Shown: positions 23,062 to 34,840, counted from the first letter of the stretch. The stretch is 46,138 nt of DNA from Chloroflexota bacterium (GCA_016781485.1 JADDQH010000014.1:1-46138), one strand, 5' to 3'. Numbers and translations: made by a program. The notes: a model not told the origin generated them from the letters alone.

Positions 23062-24159
23062 TCACGTTCCCGCGGTCGCCTGGGACCTGCCCCGTGTCTT
23101 GGTCTTGTCTGACGCGAGATAGGCGATGCTGCCGAGGACGATGACCGAGAGGACGCTGATCGCGCGGTCGACAAGCACGATCGCCGCGGCCTCGGTGGCC
23201 GGCACCCGATACAGCACCGTCAGCAGCCCGATGACACCGAGCTCGACGACGCCCAACCCCGCCGGAGCGAACGGGATCGCGGAGAGCAGCGAGGCGACGA
23301 GCGCCACGAAGACGACTCCGCTGATGCCGAGGTGCACGCCCGGGAAGCCGAGTGCGCTGATGACGAGGCCGAGCCGGATCGCCTCCGTGCCCCAGATGAG
23401 CACCGTCACGATCCCGAGTGTCAGGACCTGGCTCCGCTGGATGGAAAAGACGCCCTCCTCGAACCGGTCGTAGAACTCGAGGACCCGGTGGGGAAGCGGG
23501 AGGCGCAAAAGCGTCCTTCGGCCGAAGTTCCGGAGCGTGAACAGACCGACCGTCAAGGCGACGGCCACCGCGACGCCGAACGCGAAGATGACCTGGACCT
23601 CGAACGAGAGGCCGGAGCGGAAGCTCCATAAGCCGGCGAGTAGACCCAGCACGATGACGGCGAACAGGTCGAACACGCGCTCGATGAACACCGTCCCGAA
23701 CGTCCGACTGAGCGACACCGGGAAATTCAGCCGAAGCAGGTACGCGCGGTAGACGTCGCCCAGGCGCGCCGGCACCAGGCAATTCACGAGCCAGCTGATG
23801 AACAGGATCTCGGTCGAGTCGCGGATGCCGACGCGTGCACCCGTCCGGCGCAGCAGTGACGCCCACCGGTATCCGCGCAGGGGGAAGCCGACGTAGTACA
23901 CGGCGAACGCCGCGAGAAGCAGGGCGGGGCTCGCAGCCGCAATGGATCGTGCCAGGCGAGACCACTCGATCCCGCGGAGCGTGACGGCGATCAGGACCAC
24001 GAGCAGGACCGGGACGAGGATCGAGAGGATGGTCCTCCGGTCACGGAGCCGGCGGCCGAGAGAGACCTGTTCGGCACCGATCTCCTCCTGGCGCGGCACG
24101 GTCCCCTCGGGCGGCTGTTCGTGCTCCGCGTGCAGCCCGTGCGCGTCCGGCTCGCTCAC
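23062..24159 (-). CDS. Flippase-like membrane protein (LPG synthase TM / UPF0104 family)
   Basis: A 365-residue membrane protein with about eight hydrophobic segments. It has the family pattern: SPALLLAAFAVYYVGFPLRG followed by YRWASLLRR, then ISWLVNCLVPARLGDVYRAY, GTVFIERVFDLFAVIVLGLL, and IPFAPAGLGVVELGVIGLL near the end. Family members include the lipid-flipping half of MprF and uncharacterised proteins next to glycosyltransferases; this one lacks the MprF synthase domain. The N-terminal 40 residues are hydrophilic. It overlaps the upstream PHP gene (ATGA), so the two are coupled. It is the last gene of the long minus-strand run. Confidence 0.85.
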   Translation of the reverse strand: MSEPDAHGLHAEHEQPPEGTVPRQEEIGAEQVSLGRRLRDRRTILSILVPVLLVVLIAVTLRGIEWSRLARSIAAASPALLLAAFAVYYVGFPLRGYRWASLLRRTGARVGIRDSTEILFISWLVNCLVPARLGDVYRAYLLRLNFPVSLSRTFGTVFIERVFDLFAVIVLGLLAGLWSFRSGLSFEVQVIFAFGVAVAVALTVGLFTLRNFGRRTLLRLPLPHRVLEFYDRFEEGVFSIQRSQVLTLGIVTVLIWGTEAIRLGLVISALGFPGVHLGISGVVFVALVASLLSAIPFAPAGLGVVELGVIGLLTVLYRVPATEAAAIVLVDRAISVLSVIVLGSIAYLASDKTKTRGRSQATAGT

Positions 24160-24995
24160 GAGCGGGTCGAGTCCACGGACCGGGCCGACTCGGGCGAGCG
24201 GTCGGGGTCGGCCGGAGCGGTCGCGGCCGGCGCGGCTCGGTCGTCGGTGGGAGTGATCCCTCGAATGCGGACGTTCCCGCGGAATCGCTGGACGAGCCTG
24301 TTCACCGGCGTCAGCCCGCGAACGAACAGAGAGGCACGGCCGGTGACCAGCCGCGTCTCGCGGAGCGCGGCCCGCAGCTCGGCGGCGTTTCGGATCGGGC
24401 CTGCGAGGACCGTGTACGCGATGCCGACCTCCATCAGCGTGTGCGCGTCCGACGACGCGACGCCCGGCAGGGCTCGAGCCGCGGCGAAGTCGAAAGCGTG
24501 TTGGTTCGCCGCCGGGTACGGCACCCGTGCGTTGAATGCCTCGACGTAGTCGAGCTCGCTGGCGAACTCTTCGACCGACTCGCGGCGCCGTCCCGCCCCG
24601 CGTCGAGCTCTCAGCGCTGACCCCCGGAACCGATCGAACGGGTGTGGTGCGCCGGCGAGCCCCCCCTGCTCATGGATGGCTGCGATGGTCTCACGAGCCG
24701 AGAGGCCGGGCGGGACGAGCCGTTCCAGGAACAGTCCGATGATGTCGCCCTCGCGCGTCCGGATCTCCTCGCCGACGATGACGGTCAGTCCCTCCGGCGC
24801 GGCGTCACGTGCCCGGAACGCCCCGTCCAGCCGCTCGTGATCGGTGATCGCCAGGTGCGTCAGCCCGCGCTCGGCGGCGACCCTGACGATGCTGCGCGGA
24901 GAGCTGAGGGAGTCGAACGACGCCGAGCTGTGGCAGTGCAGGTCGACGAACGCTCGACCCTCGCCCGCGAACACCGGACCGTCGGCGACGGTCAC
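24156..24995 (-). CDS. PHP-domain metal-dependent phosphoesterase
   Basis: A 279-residue PHP protein of the YciV/RNase AM-like type. Metal-ligand motifs: VDLHCHSSASFD, AITDHERLDG, VGEEIRTREGDIIGLF, GAPHPFDRFRG and SSDAHTLMEVG. Family members are 3',5'-nucleotide phosphatases or 5'-to-3' nucleases on short RNA. The C-terminal 30 residues (from about 250) are Pro/Asp/Ser-rich and probably disordered. It starts at GTG 24995 with AGGA upstream, 11 bases after the mreB stop; its stop overlaps the flippase start. Confidence 0.88.
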   Translation of the reverse strand: MTVADGPVFAGEGRAFVDLHCHSSASFDSLSSPRSIVRVAAERGLTHLAITDHERLDGAFRARDAAPEGLTVIVGEEIRTREGDIIGLFLERLVPPGLSARETIAAIHEQGGLAGAPHPFDRFRGSALRARRGAGRRRESVEEFASELDYVEAFNARVPYPAANQHAFDFAAARALPGVASSDAHTLMEVGIAYTVLAGPIRNAAELRAALRETRLVTGRASLFVRGLTPVNRLVQRFRGNVRIRGITPTDDRAAPAATAPADPDRSPESARSVDSTRS

Positions 24996-25006
24996 CGACG
25001 GTCCTG

Positions 25007-25996
25007 TCAGATCTTCTGCACCAGCGACTTCTTGAAGAAGTCGAAGTGCTCGAGCGCCAGGCCCGTGCCGAGGGCGACGCAGTTGAGCGAGTTGTCGGCG
25101 ACGTGACAGGGAACACCGGTCACCTGCGTCAGGAGCTTGTCGATGTTGCGCAGCAGTGCGCCGCCACCCGACATCACCATGCCCTTGTCGATGATGTCGC
25201 TCGACAGCTCCGGCGGCGTCTCCTCGAGGACGTGTCGGACCGCCGTCACGACTTGCTGGAGCGGCTGCTCGAGCGCCTCCTGGACCTCCGAGCTCGTGAG
25301 GGGGATCGTCCGGGGCAACCCGGCGATCATGTCCCGGCCGCGAACCTCCATGTGGAGCTCGCGCTCGAGCGGCAGCGCCGCGCCGATCGCGATCTTCACC
25401 TCTTCCGCCGTCCGTTCGCCGACCATCAGGTTGTACTTCTTCCGGATGTAGTTCGCGATGGACTCGTCGAAGCGGTTGCCGCCCACGCGTACGGACCGTG
25501 ACACGACGATCCCGCCGAGAGCGATGACCGCGATCTCGCTCGTGCCGCCGCCGATGTCGATGATCAGGTTCCCCGAAGGGCCGCTGATGGGGACGTTGGC
25601 GCCGATCGCCGCGGCGAGTGGCTCTTCGATCAGATACGCCTCTCGAGCGCCAGCTTTCAGCGCGGCGTCGCGCACCGCTCGCTTCTCCACGCTCGTGACA
25701 CCGGAGGGGACGCTGATCATCACGTCCGGCTTCGTGATCGATCGGCCTGCCTTCTTGATGAAGTAGCGGAGCATCGCCTCCGTGATCACGTAATCCGCGA
25801 TCACGCCGTCCTTCATCGGACGGATGGCGGCGATGTTGGCGGGCGTCCGGCCGATCATCTGGCGGGCCTCCTCGCCCACCGCGACGATCCGGTTGTCGTC
25901 ACTCACCGCCACGACCGAGGGCTCCTGGATGACGATCCCTCGGCCCTTCACGTACACGAGGACATTCGCCGTCCCCAGGTCGATCCCGATCTTCAT
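25007..25996 (-). CDS. mreB: MreB/Mbl rod-shape actin homologue
   Basis: A 329-residue bacterial actin. It has the phosphate 1 motif [17 protein letters not shown], the adenosine-side [14 protein letters not shown], phosphate 2 [19 protein letters not shown], and [18 protein letters not shown]. It polymerises below the membrane and directs cell-wall synthesis, which implies a rod or elongated cell with peptidoglycan. No MreC/MreD is nearby, as is common for Mbl-type genes placed after murA. The start overlaps the murA stop (ATGA). All actin-fold motifs are intact. Confidence 0.96.
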   Translation of the reverse strand: MKIGIDLGTANVLVYVKGRGIVIQEPSVVAVSDDNRIVAVGEEARQMIGRTPANIAAIRPMKDGVIADYVITEAMLRYFIKKAGRSITKPDVMISVPSGVTSVEKRAVRDAALKAGAREAYLIEEPLAAAIGANVPISGPSGNLIIDIGGGTSEIAVIALGGIVVSRSVRVGGNRFDESIANYIRKKYNLMVGERTAEEVKIAIGAALPLERELHMEVRGRDMIAGLPRTIPLTSSEVQEALEQPLQQVVTAVRHVLEETPPELSSDIIDKGMVMSGGGALLRNIDKLLTQVTGVPCHVADNSLNCVALGTGLALEHFDFFKKSLVQKI

Positions 25997-27336
25997 CCGG
26001 CTGTCCGGGCCGTCCCTTCCTCGACGCGCCCGATACTGGCCCCCAGCTCCAGGAACTTGCGCTCGATGTTCTCATACCCCCTCCGCACGTGGTGCGCACC
26101 GCGGATGGTGCTCGTCCCTTCCGCCGCCAGAGCAGCCAGAACGAGCGATGCACCGGCACGCAGGTCTCCCACCTCGACCTCCACGGCGCGGAGGCAGGCC
26201 GGGCCGGAGATCCGGGCATGGTGGTCATCGACGATCTCCACGTTCGCGCCCATCCGCCCGAGGTCCGCGAGCCACTCCAGGCGATCCTCGAACACCGTCT
26301 CCTCCAGCTCGCTCGTCCCATCAGCCTGCGTCAGAAGGACCGCCGTCGGGGGTTGGAGATCGGTGGCGAGGCCGGGGAACGGGGCGGTCGAGATCCGAGC
26401 AGCACGGTACGCACGGCTGCCCGTCGGTGCCCCCCGGACGAAGATGGAATCGGACCGGCACGAGAGCTCGACACCGACGCTGTCGAGGACGTCCAGGAAC
26501 ACCGGAAGATGAGCTGCGCGCGCGTTGGACAGGGTCACCTCCCCGCCGGTGACCGCCGCGGCGACGACGAATGTCCCCGCCTCGATCCGATCGGGCATCA
26601 CCGTGTGATCGGCTCCGCGCAGCCTGCGTCGTCCCTCGACCTCGATCCTGTCCGGCGCGGTCCGTTCGACCTCTGCACCCATCTTCTGCAGGAACGCGAT
26701 CAGATCGTCGACCTCCGGCTCCTGCGCAGCCGGCTGGATGACCGTCCGGCCCTGGGCGAGGGCCGCGGCGAGCACCGCATTCTCGGTCCCCATCACCGTG
26801 ACGTGAGGGAACGAGATCCGCGTACCACGAAGACGCCCGGGTGCGCGAACGTAGTAGTAGCCGTAGCGGTACTCCACCTCGGCTCCGAGCGCGTGCATCG
26901 CGTCGACGTGGAGGTTGACCGGGCGCCGTCCGATCCGGTCGCCGCCGGGGTTGCTGATGATGATGCGACCGAACCGGGCGAGCAGCGGCCCGAGGAGGAT
27001 GAAGCTGGCGCGCATCTTCGCGGCTGCTTCGAGCGGGACGAACAACCAGTCCACGTCGCCTGACGCGACTTCATAGACGTTGGGCGCCGGGTGGTCGACG
27101 ACGACCCCGAGGTGCTGGAGCGTCTCGACCATGACGCGGACATCCTCGATCTCCGGCACGTTCTCGAACCGGCAGCGCTCACCAGTGAGCGTCGCGGCAG
27201 CGAGAAGCTTCAGCGCAGCGTTCTTGCTGCCGCTGATCCGCACCTCTCCGCGCAGCACGCGGCCGCCCTCGACCCTCAGCGCCTCGCGCTCTACGACGGG
27301 CTGGTATTCCCAGTGGAACGGGCGGGCGTCGGCCAC
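25993..27336 (-). CDS. murA: UDP-N-acetylglucosamine 1-carboxyvinyltransferase (MurA) with Asp at the fosfomycin position
   Basis: A 447-residue MurA, first committed step of peptidoglycan synthesis (enolpyruvyl transfer from PEP to UDP-GlcNAc). Seen: [15 protein letters not shown] with the catalytic Lys-Asn, [16 protein letters not shown], the active loop [30 protein letters not shown], and [14 protein letters not shown] with the catalytic Asp. In the loop the usual Cys (Cys115 in E. coli) is Asp133 here (codon complement of 26938-26940), as in Mycobacterium tuberculosis, so fosfomycin resistance is expected. A roughly 20-residue N-terminal tail precedes the fold. It is placed 5 bases after atpC and overlaps mreB. 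Confidence 0.96.
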   Translation of the reverse strand: MADARPFHWEYQPVVEREALRVEGGRVLRGEVRISGSKNAALKLLAAATLTGERCRFENVPEIEDVRVMVETLQHLGVVVDHPAPNVYEVASGDVDWLFVPLEAAAKMRASFILLGPLLARFGRIIISNPGGDRIGRRPVNLHVDAMHALGAEVEYRYGYYYVRAPGRLRGTRISFPHVTVMGTENAVLAAALAQGRTVIQPAAQEPEVDDLIAFLQKMGAEVERTAPDRIEVEGRRRLRGADHTVMPDRIEAGTFVVAAAVTGGEVTLSNARAAHLPVFLDVLDSVGVELSCRSDSIFVRGAPTGSRAYRAARISTAPFPGLATDLQPPTAVLLTQADGTSELEETVFEDRLEWLADLGRMGANVEIVDDHHARISGPACLRAVEVEVGDLRAGASLVLAALAAEGTSTIRGAHHVRRGYENIERKFLELGASIGRVEEGTARTAG

Positions 27337-27341
27337 GTCGG

Positions 27342-27770
27342 TCAGCCGTGCGCCCGAGGAGCCTCCCGGCGGCGCCGTTCGGCGACGCGGACGCGGAGGA
27401 GTGCTCGCTGGAGTGCGGCCCGCGCCCGGACCAGGTCCGCCGGCTCCTCGAAGCCCTCCTGGAGCGTCCGCTCTGCCTCGCGGCGCGCCTCCTCGGCCTT
27501 CTCGAGGTCGATCTCGGACGCCAGGTCGGCCGTCTCGGCGAGCACGATCACCTTGTCGGGTCGGACCTGCAGGAAACCGCCAGCGATGGCGAAGAACTCC
27601 TCTTGCCCGCCGCGTCGGATGCGCAGCTCGCCGAAGCCGAGCGTCGTCAGGAGCGGCGCGTGGTGTGGCAGCACCCCGAGCTCGCCCTCGACCCCGGGGC
27701 AGACGACCGACTCGACCTCCTCGCGGTACGCCAACCGCTCCGGCGTCACGATCTCAAGAATCAGCGGCAT
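27342..27770 (-). CDS. atpC: ATP synthase F1 epsilon subunit
   Basis: A 142-residue epsilon subunit. The N-terminal beta-barrel has LEIVTPERLAYREEVESVVC, GVEGELGVLPHHAPLLTTLG, then the helix pair EEARREAERTLQEG and RARAALQRALLRVRVAERRR. It regulates and couples F1 to the c-ring. The ATG follows GATGAGGAGGACGG. A 195-base gap without a gene separates it from atpD, unlike the tight spacing elsewhere in this operon. Confidence 0.95.
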   Translation of the reverse strand: MPLILEIVTPERLAYREEVESVVCPGVEGELGVLPHHAPLLTTLGFGELRIRRGGQEEFFAIAGGFLQVRPDKVIVLAETADLASEIDLEKAEEARREAERTLQEGFEEPADLVRARAALQRALLRVRVAERRRREAPRAHG

Positions 27771-27965
27771 CCGTCCTCCTCATCAACACGAGCGGCCCGA
27801 CCGCCGCTCCCCGAGAACCACCGTGTGGCTGGGGAAGTGGCACGCGGACGAAGGGGTGGCCGGGCGTCGGGCCGCGACCGCGAAGCCGCTCAGGCGCGAA
27901 GCGCATGTCGCGGCGAAGCGGGGCGACGGCGACGCCACGGACAGGACCCCTTGCTCTCCGGCGCC
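27771..27965 (-). other. 195-base gap inside the ATP synthase operon
   Basis: The gap between atpD and atpC is much longer than the others in the operon (15-80 bases). It is GC-rich, holds small dyads (for example AGCGGC...GCCGCT forms near atpC) and no credible gene. It could be an RNA-processing or attenuation region that sets epsilon level; nothing decisive is seen. Confidence 0.35.
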
Positions 27966-30298
<2,333 letters not shown>

Positions 30299-30313
30299 GC
30301 GTGACTCGAGCCG

Positions 30314-31852
30314 CTACGCCAGGAAGGTCTGCTTGAAGTCGGTGACCGCGCTCGCCAATGCCTCCGCATCCTCATCACGGAGCTGCTTCGTCTCACCGAT
30401 CCGCTGCAGGACCTCGGATCGCTCCGCCTCGAGGAACCGGTAGAACCCCTGCTCGAATTCGCGGATGCGTGGGGTCGGGACGTCGTCAAGGTGGCCCTTC
30501 GTGACCGCGAACAGGATCGCGACCTGCTTCTCGACGGACAGGGGCTGGAACTGCGGCTGCTTCAGGACCTCCGACGTCTTCTCGCCGCGCGTCAGCTGGT
30601 CGCGCGTCGCCTTGTCCAGGTCCGAAGCGAACTGTGCGAACGCTGCCAGCTCGCGGTACTGCGCCAGGTCGAGCTTGAGCGGCCCGGCGACCTTCTTCAT
30701 CGCCTTGGTCTGGGCCGCCGACCCGACCCGGGAGACGGAGATGCCGACGTTGAGGGCCGGACGCTGGCCGGCGTTGAAGAGGTCGGACTCGAGGTAGATC
30801 TGGCCGTCGGTGATCGAGATCACGTTCGTCGGGATGTACGCCGAGACATCGTTCGCCTGCGTCTCGATGACGGGAAGGGCGGTCATCGATCCGCCGCCGT
30901 GGTCCTCGTTGAGGCGTGCAGCCCGCTCGAGGAGGCGGCTGTGCAGGTAGAAGACGTCCCCTGGGTACGCCTCACGGCCCGGTGGGCGGCGCAGCAGGAG
31001 CGACATCTCGCGGTATGCCCACGCGTGCTTGGTCAGGTCGTCGTAGACGACGAGCGCGTCCTTCACGAGCTCCCCGTCGATCTCGACGCCGTTCTCCATG
31101 ATCTCCTCGGCCATCGCGGCGCCCGCATACGGCGCGAGGTACTGGACCGGTGCGGGCTCGTCCGCGCTGGCGACGACGACGATGGTGTGGTCCATCGCGC
31201 CGTACTGCTCGAGCGTGGCGACGACCTTGGCGGTCGTCGACAGCTTCTGCCCGATCGCGACGTAGATGCAGACCAGGCCCTTCCCCTTCTGGTTGATGAT
31301 CGTGTCCAGCGCCACGGCGGTCTTGCCGGTCTGGCGGTCGCCGATGATGAGCTCGCGCTGACCGCGTCCGATGGGGATCAACGCGTCGATCGCCTTGATG
31401 CCGGTCTGGACGGGGGTGTCGACGGACTTGCGCGTGATGACGCCAGGTGCGATGCGCTCGACCGGTCGCCTCGGCGCGTTGGGGTCGATCTGCCCCTTGC
31501 CGTCCAGCGGGTTCCCGAGCGGATCGACGACGCGCCCGATGAGCGGACCGCCCGCGGGGACGTCGACGACGCGGCCCGTCGTCCGGACCTCGTCCCCCTC
31601 CTCGATCTCCCGGAAGCCCCCGAGGATCACGGCGCCGACCGTCTCCTCCTCGAGGTTGAGCGCCATGCCCATGACGCCCGTCTTGGGGAACTCGAGGAGC
31701 TCGGCCGCGCGTGCCCCCTGGAGGCCGTAGATCTGCGCGATGCCGTCGCCGATCTCGATGACCGTGCCGACCGAGCGTGTCTCGATCGTCGCGTCGAACG
31801 CGTCGATCGCGGACCTGATGATCTGTGTGATGTCGTCCGATCGGATCGCCAT
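30314..31852 (-). CDS. atpA: ATP synthase F1 alpha subunit
   Basis: A 512-residue regulatory alpha subunit. N-terminal helix and barrel: [20 protein letters not shown]; Walker [21 protein letters not shown]; then [20 protein letters not shown] and [20 protein letters not shown]; the arginine finger region [20 protein letters not shown]. The C-terminal domain is full length. It starts at ATG 31852 with GGAGAGACCC upstream, 80 bases after atpH. Confidence 0.97.
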   Translation of the reverse strand: MAIRSDDITQIIRSAIDAFDATIETRSVGTVIEIGDGIAQIYGLQGARAAELLEFPKTGVMGMALNLEEETVGAVILGGFREIEEGDEVRTTGRVVDVPAGGPLIGRVVDPLGNPLDGKGQIDPNAPRRPVERIAPGVITRKSVDTPVQTGIKAIDALIPIGRGQRELIIGDRQTGKTAVALDTIINQKGKGLVCIYVAIGQKLSTTAKVVATLEQYGAMDHTIVVVASADEPAPVQYLAPYAGAAMAEEIMENGVEIDGELVKDALVVYDDLTKHAWAYREMSLLLRRPPGREAYPGDVFYLHSRLLERAARLNEDHGGGSMTALPVIETQANDVSAYIPTNVISITDGQIYLESDLFNAGQRPALNVGISVSRVGSAAQTKAMKKVAGPLKLDLAQYRELAAFAQFASDLDKATRDQLTRGEKTSEVLKQPQFQPLSVEKQVAILFAVTKGHLDDVPTPRIREFEQGFYRFLEAERSEVLQRIGETKQLRDEDAEALASAVTDFKQTFLA

Positions 31853-31932
31853 GGGTCTCTCCTCGTCGCTAGTGCTTCGGTCGGTGGTTCATTCGGTGGT
31901 ACGTCATCTCGTGTCGATGCTCTCCGACGCGG

Positions 31933-32481
31933 CTACCGAGCGGTCGCGAGGAGCTGGTTACGCAGACGAGCGAGACGGCCCCGGACGCTGCCGTCGATCA
32001 GTCGGTCCCCGACCCGGACGGTCAGCCCGCCGAGGAGGCTGGGGTCCTCGCGGAACGTGAGCTGGACGCGTCCCCCGGTCCTGGCCTGAAGCCGTGCTGT
32101 CAGCTCATCGACTTCCCTCGGCGTCAGCGCGGCCGCGCTCGTCACCTCCGCAGTGACGATGCCGCGACGCGCGTTATCGAGCCGAACGAACTCGTCCACG
32201 ACCCTCGGCAGCAGCTCGATACGTCCACGGCGGAGCAGGAGCTGGATCAGGTTCAGGACATGCGGGTCCAGCGCGTCGGCGAACAGACGCGTGACGAGCT
32301 CCTGGCGCTCGTCGAGCGGGATCCCCGCATTCGCGAGCACGCCGGACACGCGCTCGTCGGATAAGGCAGCACGGGCCTGCTCGAGCTGGCCACGCCACAT
32401 CTCGACGGCACCGTCGCGCGTCGCGATGTCGAACGCGGCCTCCGCGTACCGACGAGCAGACGTACCGAGGCGCGCCGTCAA
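31933..32481 (-). CDS. atpH: ATP synthase F1 delta subunit
   Basis: A 182-residue delta (OSCP) subunit, the stator link between F1 and the b subunits. N-terminal helices: LGTSARRYAEAAFDIATRDG; C-terminal signature: FREDPSLLGGLTVRVGDRLI followed by DGSVRGRLARLRNQLL. The start overlaps the atpF stop by 4 bases (ATGA; GTGA-type coupling), so synthesis is linked to b. Confidence 0.95.
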   Translation of the reverse strand: MTARLGTSARRYAEAAFDIATRDGAVEMWRGQLEQARAALSDERVSGVLANAGIPLDERQELVTRLFADALDPHVLNLIQLLLRRGRIELLPRVVDEFVRLDNARRGIVTAEVTSAAALTPREVDELTARLQARTGGRVQLTFREDPSLLGGLTVRVGDRLIDGSVRGRLARLRNQLLATAR

Positions 32482-33101
32482 GGCTGCACTCTCCCCGGGT
32501 GCGCCGCTGCCTGCGCCCCGTCCCGATCGACCTCGGCCAGGAATTCCTCCACGAGGCGGCGCTCACGCTGGTCGTTCATCGTCTCGCCGACCACTCGCCC
32601 TGCAGCCATCAGCGCGAGATCCGCGACCTGCGCGCGCACGTCGGCGAGGGCGCGCTGTCGCTCGGCCTGGATCTCGGCCACGGCCCGCTCGCGCGCGCGC
32701 TCGAGCTCGGCGCGCACGTCGGCGAGCTCCCGCTCCCTGATCTCATCGGCCGTCCGTTGCGAGCGCGCCACGATCTCACTTGCCTCACGTCGCGCCTCCG
32801 TCAGGACGGCCTGTCGCTGTATGGACGCCTGCTCTCGCTCCCGTCGTGCCTGGTCGGCATCGCGGAGCCCCTGCTCGATCCGGCGACGCCGGTCCTCAAG
32901 CCGCTGTCCGATGTTCCGGAACGCGGCGAAGTAGATGATCGCGAGGAACAACAGGAAGTTGAGCGCCGAGACGAGGATCCAGAACAGGTTGATCTGAAGC
33001 CCTGCCTCCTCGCCGCCACCTTCCCCGCCCTCCCCGCCGGTCTCCGCGAAGAAGACGACGGCCTCCTGCAGGACGTCGCCAGCGACAGCGAACAGATCCA
33101 C
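32478..33101 (-). CDS. atpF: ATP synthase F0 b subunit
   Basis: A 207-residue b subunit. An acidic, Gly/Glu-rich outer tail of about 35 residues precedes one membrane helix (NLFWILVSALNFLLFLAIIY), then a long charged coiled coil (RRRRIEQGLRDADQARRERE and on), ending in the delta-binding part VADLALMAAGRVVGETMNDQ. It is longer than the E. coli b (156) at both ends. There is a single b gene, so a homodimer is expected. It lies 27 bases after atpE. Confidence 0.94.
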   Translation of the reverse strand: MDLFAVAGDVLQEAVVFFAETGGEGGEGGGEEAGLQINLFWILVSALNFLLFLAIIYFAAFRNIGQRLEDRRRRIEQGLRDADQARREREQASIQRQAVLTEARREASEIVARSQRTADEIRERELADVRAELERARERAVAEIQAERQRALADVRAQVADLALMAAGRVVGETMNDQRERRLVEEFLAEVDRDGAQAAAHPGRVQP

Positions 33102-33128
33102 GACGGCGTCCGCCTGCGACTCTCGGGA

Positions 33129-33410
33129 CTACCGGCCCGCCAGGGCCGTCAGCGTCTGGACGACGCCCTCGCCGCCACCGGCAGGGGTGCTCGGGTTCAG
33201 GACGATCGCGAGGATGCCGACGACGACCGCGAGGACACCCAGGCCCTCGGCGAACGCCGCGCCGATGATGAACGTCGCCCGGATCTGGGCGGCCGCGTCC
33301 GGGTTGCGCCCGATCGCGCTCGTGGACATCCCGGTCAGGACACCGATGCCGATGCCGGGGCCGATGACGCCGAGCGCCGCGAGGCCTGCGCCGAGAAGTT
33401 CGACTTCCAT
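33129..33410 (-). CDS. atpE: ATP synthase F0 c subunit
   Basis: A 93-residue two-helix c subunit. The polar loop is SAIGRNPDAAAQIRATF, and the ion-binding Glu is E55 in IGAAFAEGLGVLAVVV; the residue after Glu is Gly rather than the Ser/Thr of sodium enzymes, so proton coupling is likely. The C-terminal end is extended by about 18 residues (PSTPAGGGEGVVQTLTALAG), longer than usual. A strong ribosome site pair (GGAGGAACAGAGGTAG) precedes the ATG, fitting the many copies per enzyme. Confidence 0.96.
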   Translation of the reverse strand: MEVELLGAGLAALGVIGPGIGIGVLTGMSTSAIGRNPDAAAQIRATFIIGAAFAEGLGVLAVVVGILAIVLNPSTPAGGGEGVVQTLTALAGR

Positions 33411-33479
33411 CTACCTCTGTTCCTCCTACCTCCCGGGGGCGCCGGGGAACGCTTGGGCCGACTGGGGTACCTGCTGGGG

Positions 33480-34538
33480 TCAGGCAGCCGCTCCGTGCGG
33501 TGCCGTATCCGGGGCGATGCTCCCTTCGGGGATCTCCTCGATCGGGTGCTCCTCTGCGTGATCCTCGTGGTGCCCCTCGATGGCGGCGAGCGTGAACATC
33601 AAGGTCAGCACCGAGAAGATGACGGCCTGCACGAAGTTGAGCAGGAACTCGAGCCCGATGAGCGCCACGGGGATCACCGCGATCGTGAGCGCGGTGATGA
33701 CGCCGAGCGCCAGCTCACCTCCGAAGATATTGCCGAAGAGGCGCATCGCCAGCGTGATCGGCTTGACGAACTCCAGGAAGAACTCGATCAGGCCGACGAA
33801 CAGCGCGATCACACCCGCGCCGATGCCGTCGCGGAAGGCTCCGAAGTTGAAGAACTTCCCGAGGTAGCCGCGGACGCCCAGCGAACGGACGCCCTCGACG
33901 TGGAACAGGACGAAGCTCACGAGCGCCAAGCCGAGCGTCGTGTTGACGTCGCTCGTCGGAGCCCGCAGGAACTCCACGCGTCCGACGGCCGGCAGCAGCC
34001 CGCTCCAGTTGCTGAACAGGATGAACAGGAAGAACGCGGCGAAGATCGGGACGTACCGTCGCGCCCTGGGTCCGCCCAGAGAGTGCGCGAAGTCCGAGAG
34101 CGCCTCGTAGATGTACTCGACCGTGTTCTGGACGCGTCCGGGGATGTCCGCTCGTCCTCGCGCCAGAACGACCGCGAGGAGGAGCACGACCGCCATCACG
34201 AGCCAGCTCGTGATGATGGACGAGCTGATGCTCAGGTCGAAGCACACGAGCGCGCAGTGAGGCGGCGCACCGCCGTCGATGTCGAACGCGTGGGGAGCTG
34301 GCATCTCGAAGTTCGCCCTGATCCCTTCGGCCGGGTACGCCGTCGGACGGCCCGGGACGAACAGGAGCGCGAGGATGTCGAGGACGACGACCGCCGCCAC
34401 GAGCAGCAGGATCTTGCGTCGGCTCGAACCGGGCGTCGGCCTCTCCGTGACGTCTTCGGTCGCGTCGACCGGCGCCGCCGTCAGCGTGTCACCGGTGACC
34501 CGGTCGCCGGTTTCCATGCGCTCAGGGTCGTTCGTCAC
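33480..34538 (-). CDS. atpB: ATP synthase F0 a subunit
   Basis: A 352-residue a subunit with an unusually long N-terminus: about 40 hydrophilic residues, a membrane helix (KILLLVAAVVVLDILALLFV) and about 45 outer residues before the conserved fold. The fold has LPAVGRVEFLRAPTSDVNTT, the essential Arg in ITLAMRLFGNIFGGELALGV, and a C-terminal pair ending NFVQAVIFSVLTLMFTLAAI. I chose GTG 34538 because GGAG stands 5 bases before it; GTG 34553 and a later ATG are possible. The tail after the last helix is His/Glu-rich (EGHHEDHAEEHPIEEIPEGS). Confidence 0.93.
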   Translation of the reverse strand: MTNDPERMETGDRVTGDTLTAAPVDATEDVTERPTPGSSRRKILLLVAAVVVLDILALLFVPGRPTAYPAEGIRANFEMPAPHAFDIDGGAPPHCALVCFDLSISSSIITSWLVMAVVLLLAVVLARGRADIPGRVQNTVEYIYEALSDFAHSLGGPRARRYVPIFAAFFLFILFSNWSGLLPAVGRVEFLRAPTSDVNTTLGLALVSFVLFHVEGVRSLGVRGYLGKFFNFGAFRDGIGAGVIALFVGLIEFFLEFVKPITLAMRLFGNIFGGELALGVITALTIAVIPVALIGLEFLLNFVQAVIFSVLTLMFTLAAIEGHHEDHAEEHPIEEIPEGSIAPDTAPHGAAA

Positions 34539-34586
34539 CTGTGCTCCGTCCACTCGCGCGTGGCCGCGCCACGCTTCGGATTCCTT

Positions 34587-34808
34587 TCAGTCGAAACGCG
34601 CCAGGAAACGAGTGATCAGTCGATACACCGCCACCGCGCCGGCGACGATGCCCAGCGACAGACCCACGAGTACGAAGATCGGGAGCGTCCCCAGCTGCCG
34701 ATCCAGCCAATACCCGCCGAGCACCCCGACGAGGGTGGTGGCGAAAAGGATGATGCCGATCTCGGAGAAGAGGGCGAGGTATGCACCCGCCGGACCAAGA
34801 CCGTTCAC
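34587..34808 (-). CDS. AtpZ/AtpI-like small membrane protein of the ATP synthase operon
   Basis: A 73-residue protein with two membrane helices: LFSEIGIILFATTLVGVLGG with YWLDRQLGTLP after it, then IFVLVGLSLGIVAGAVAVYR. The G-x-W-L-D-x-x-L-G-T pattern is that of the AtpZ/AtpI (F0F1-ATPase Ca2+/Mg2+ transporter or assembly chaperone) family, usually first in atp operons. The C-terminus is basic. It starts at GTG 34808 behind a weak AGGT. A promoter-like extended -10 stands 23 bases upstream. Confidence 0.87.
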   Translation of the reverse strand: MNGLGPAGAYLALFSEIGIILFATTLVGVLGGYWLDRQLGTLPIFVLVGLSLGIVAGAVAVYRLITRFLARFD

Positions 34809-34831
34809 CGGCGACCTGGCAACGCGCGCCG

Positions 34832-34840
34832 AGTATAGCA
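34832..34840 (-). promoter_or_regulatory. Extended -10 (TGCTATACT) of the ATP synthase operon
   Basis: On the minus strand TGC plus TATACT, five of six matches with the TG extension. It would start RNA about 16 bases before the GTG of the atpZ-like gene. It lies between the wecA-like gene's end and the atp genes, so the atp genes may be transcribed independently of the upstream run. Confidence 0.55.

Noticed and set aside
30491-32089. A 532-residue open frame antisense to atpA
   Set aside because: Same kind of shadow; atpA on the other strand is unambiguous.
32499-34838. A 779-residue open frame antisense to atpF, atpE and atpB
   Set aside because: Extremely rich in Arg, Glu and Asp, no ribosome site, and opposite three conserved genes.
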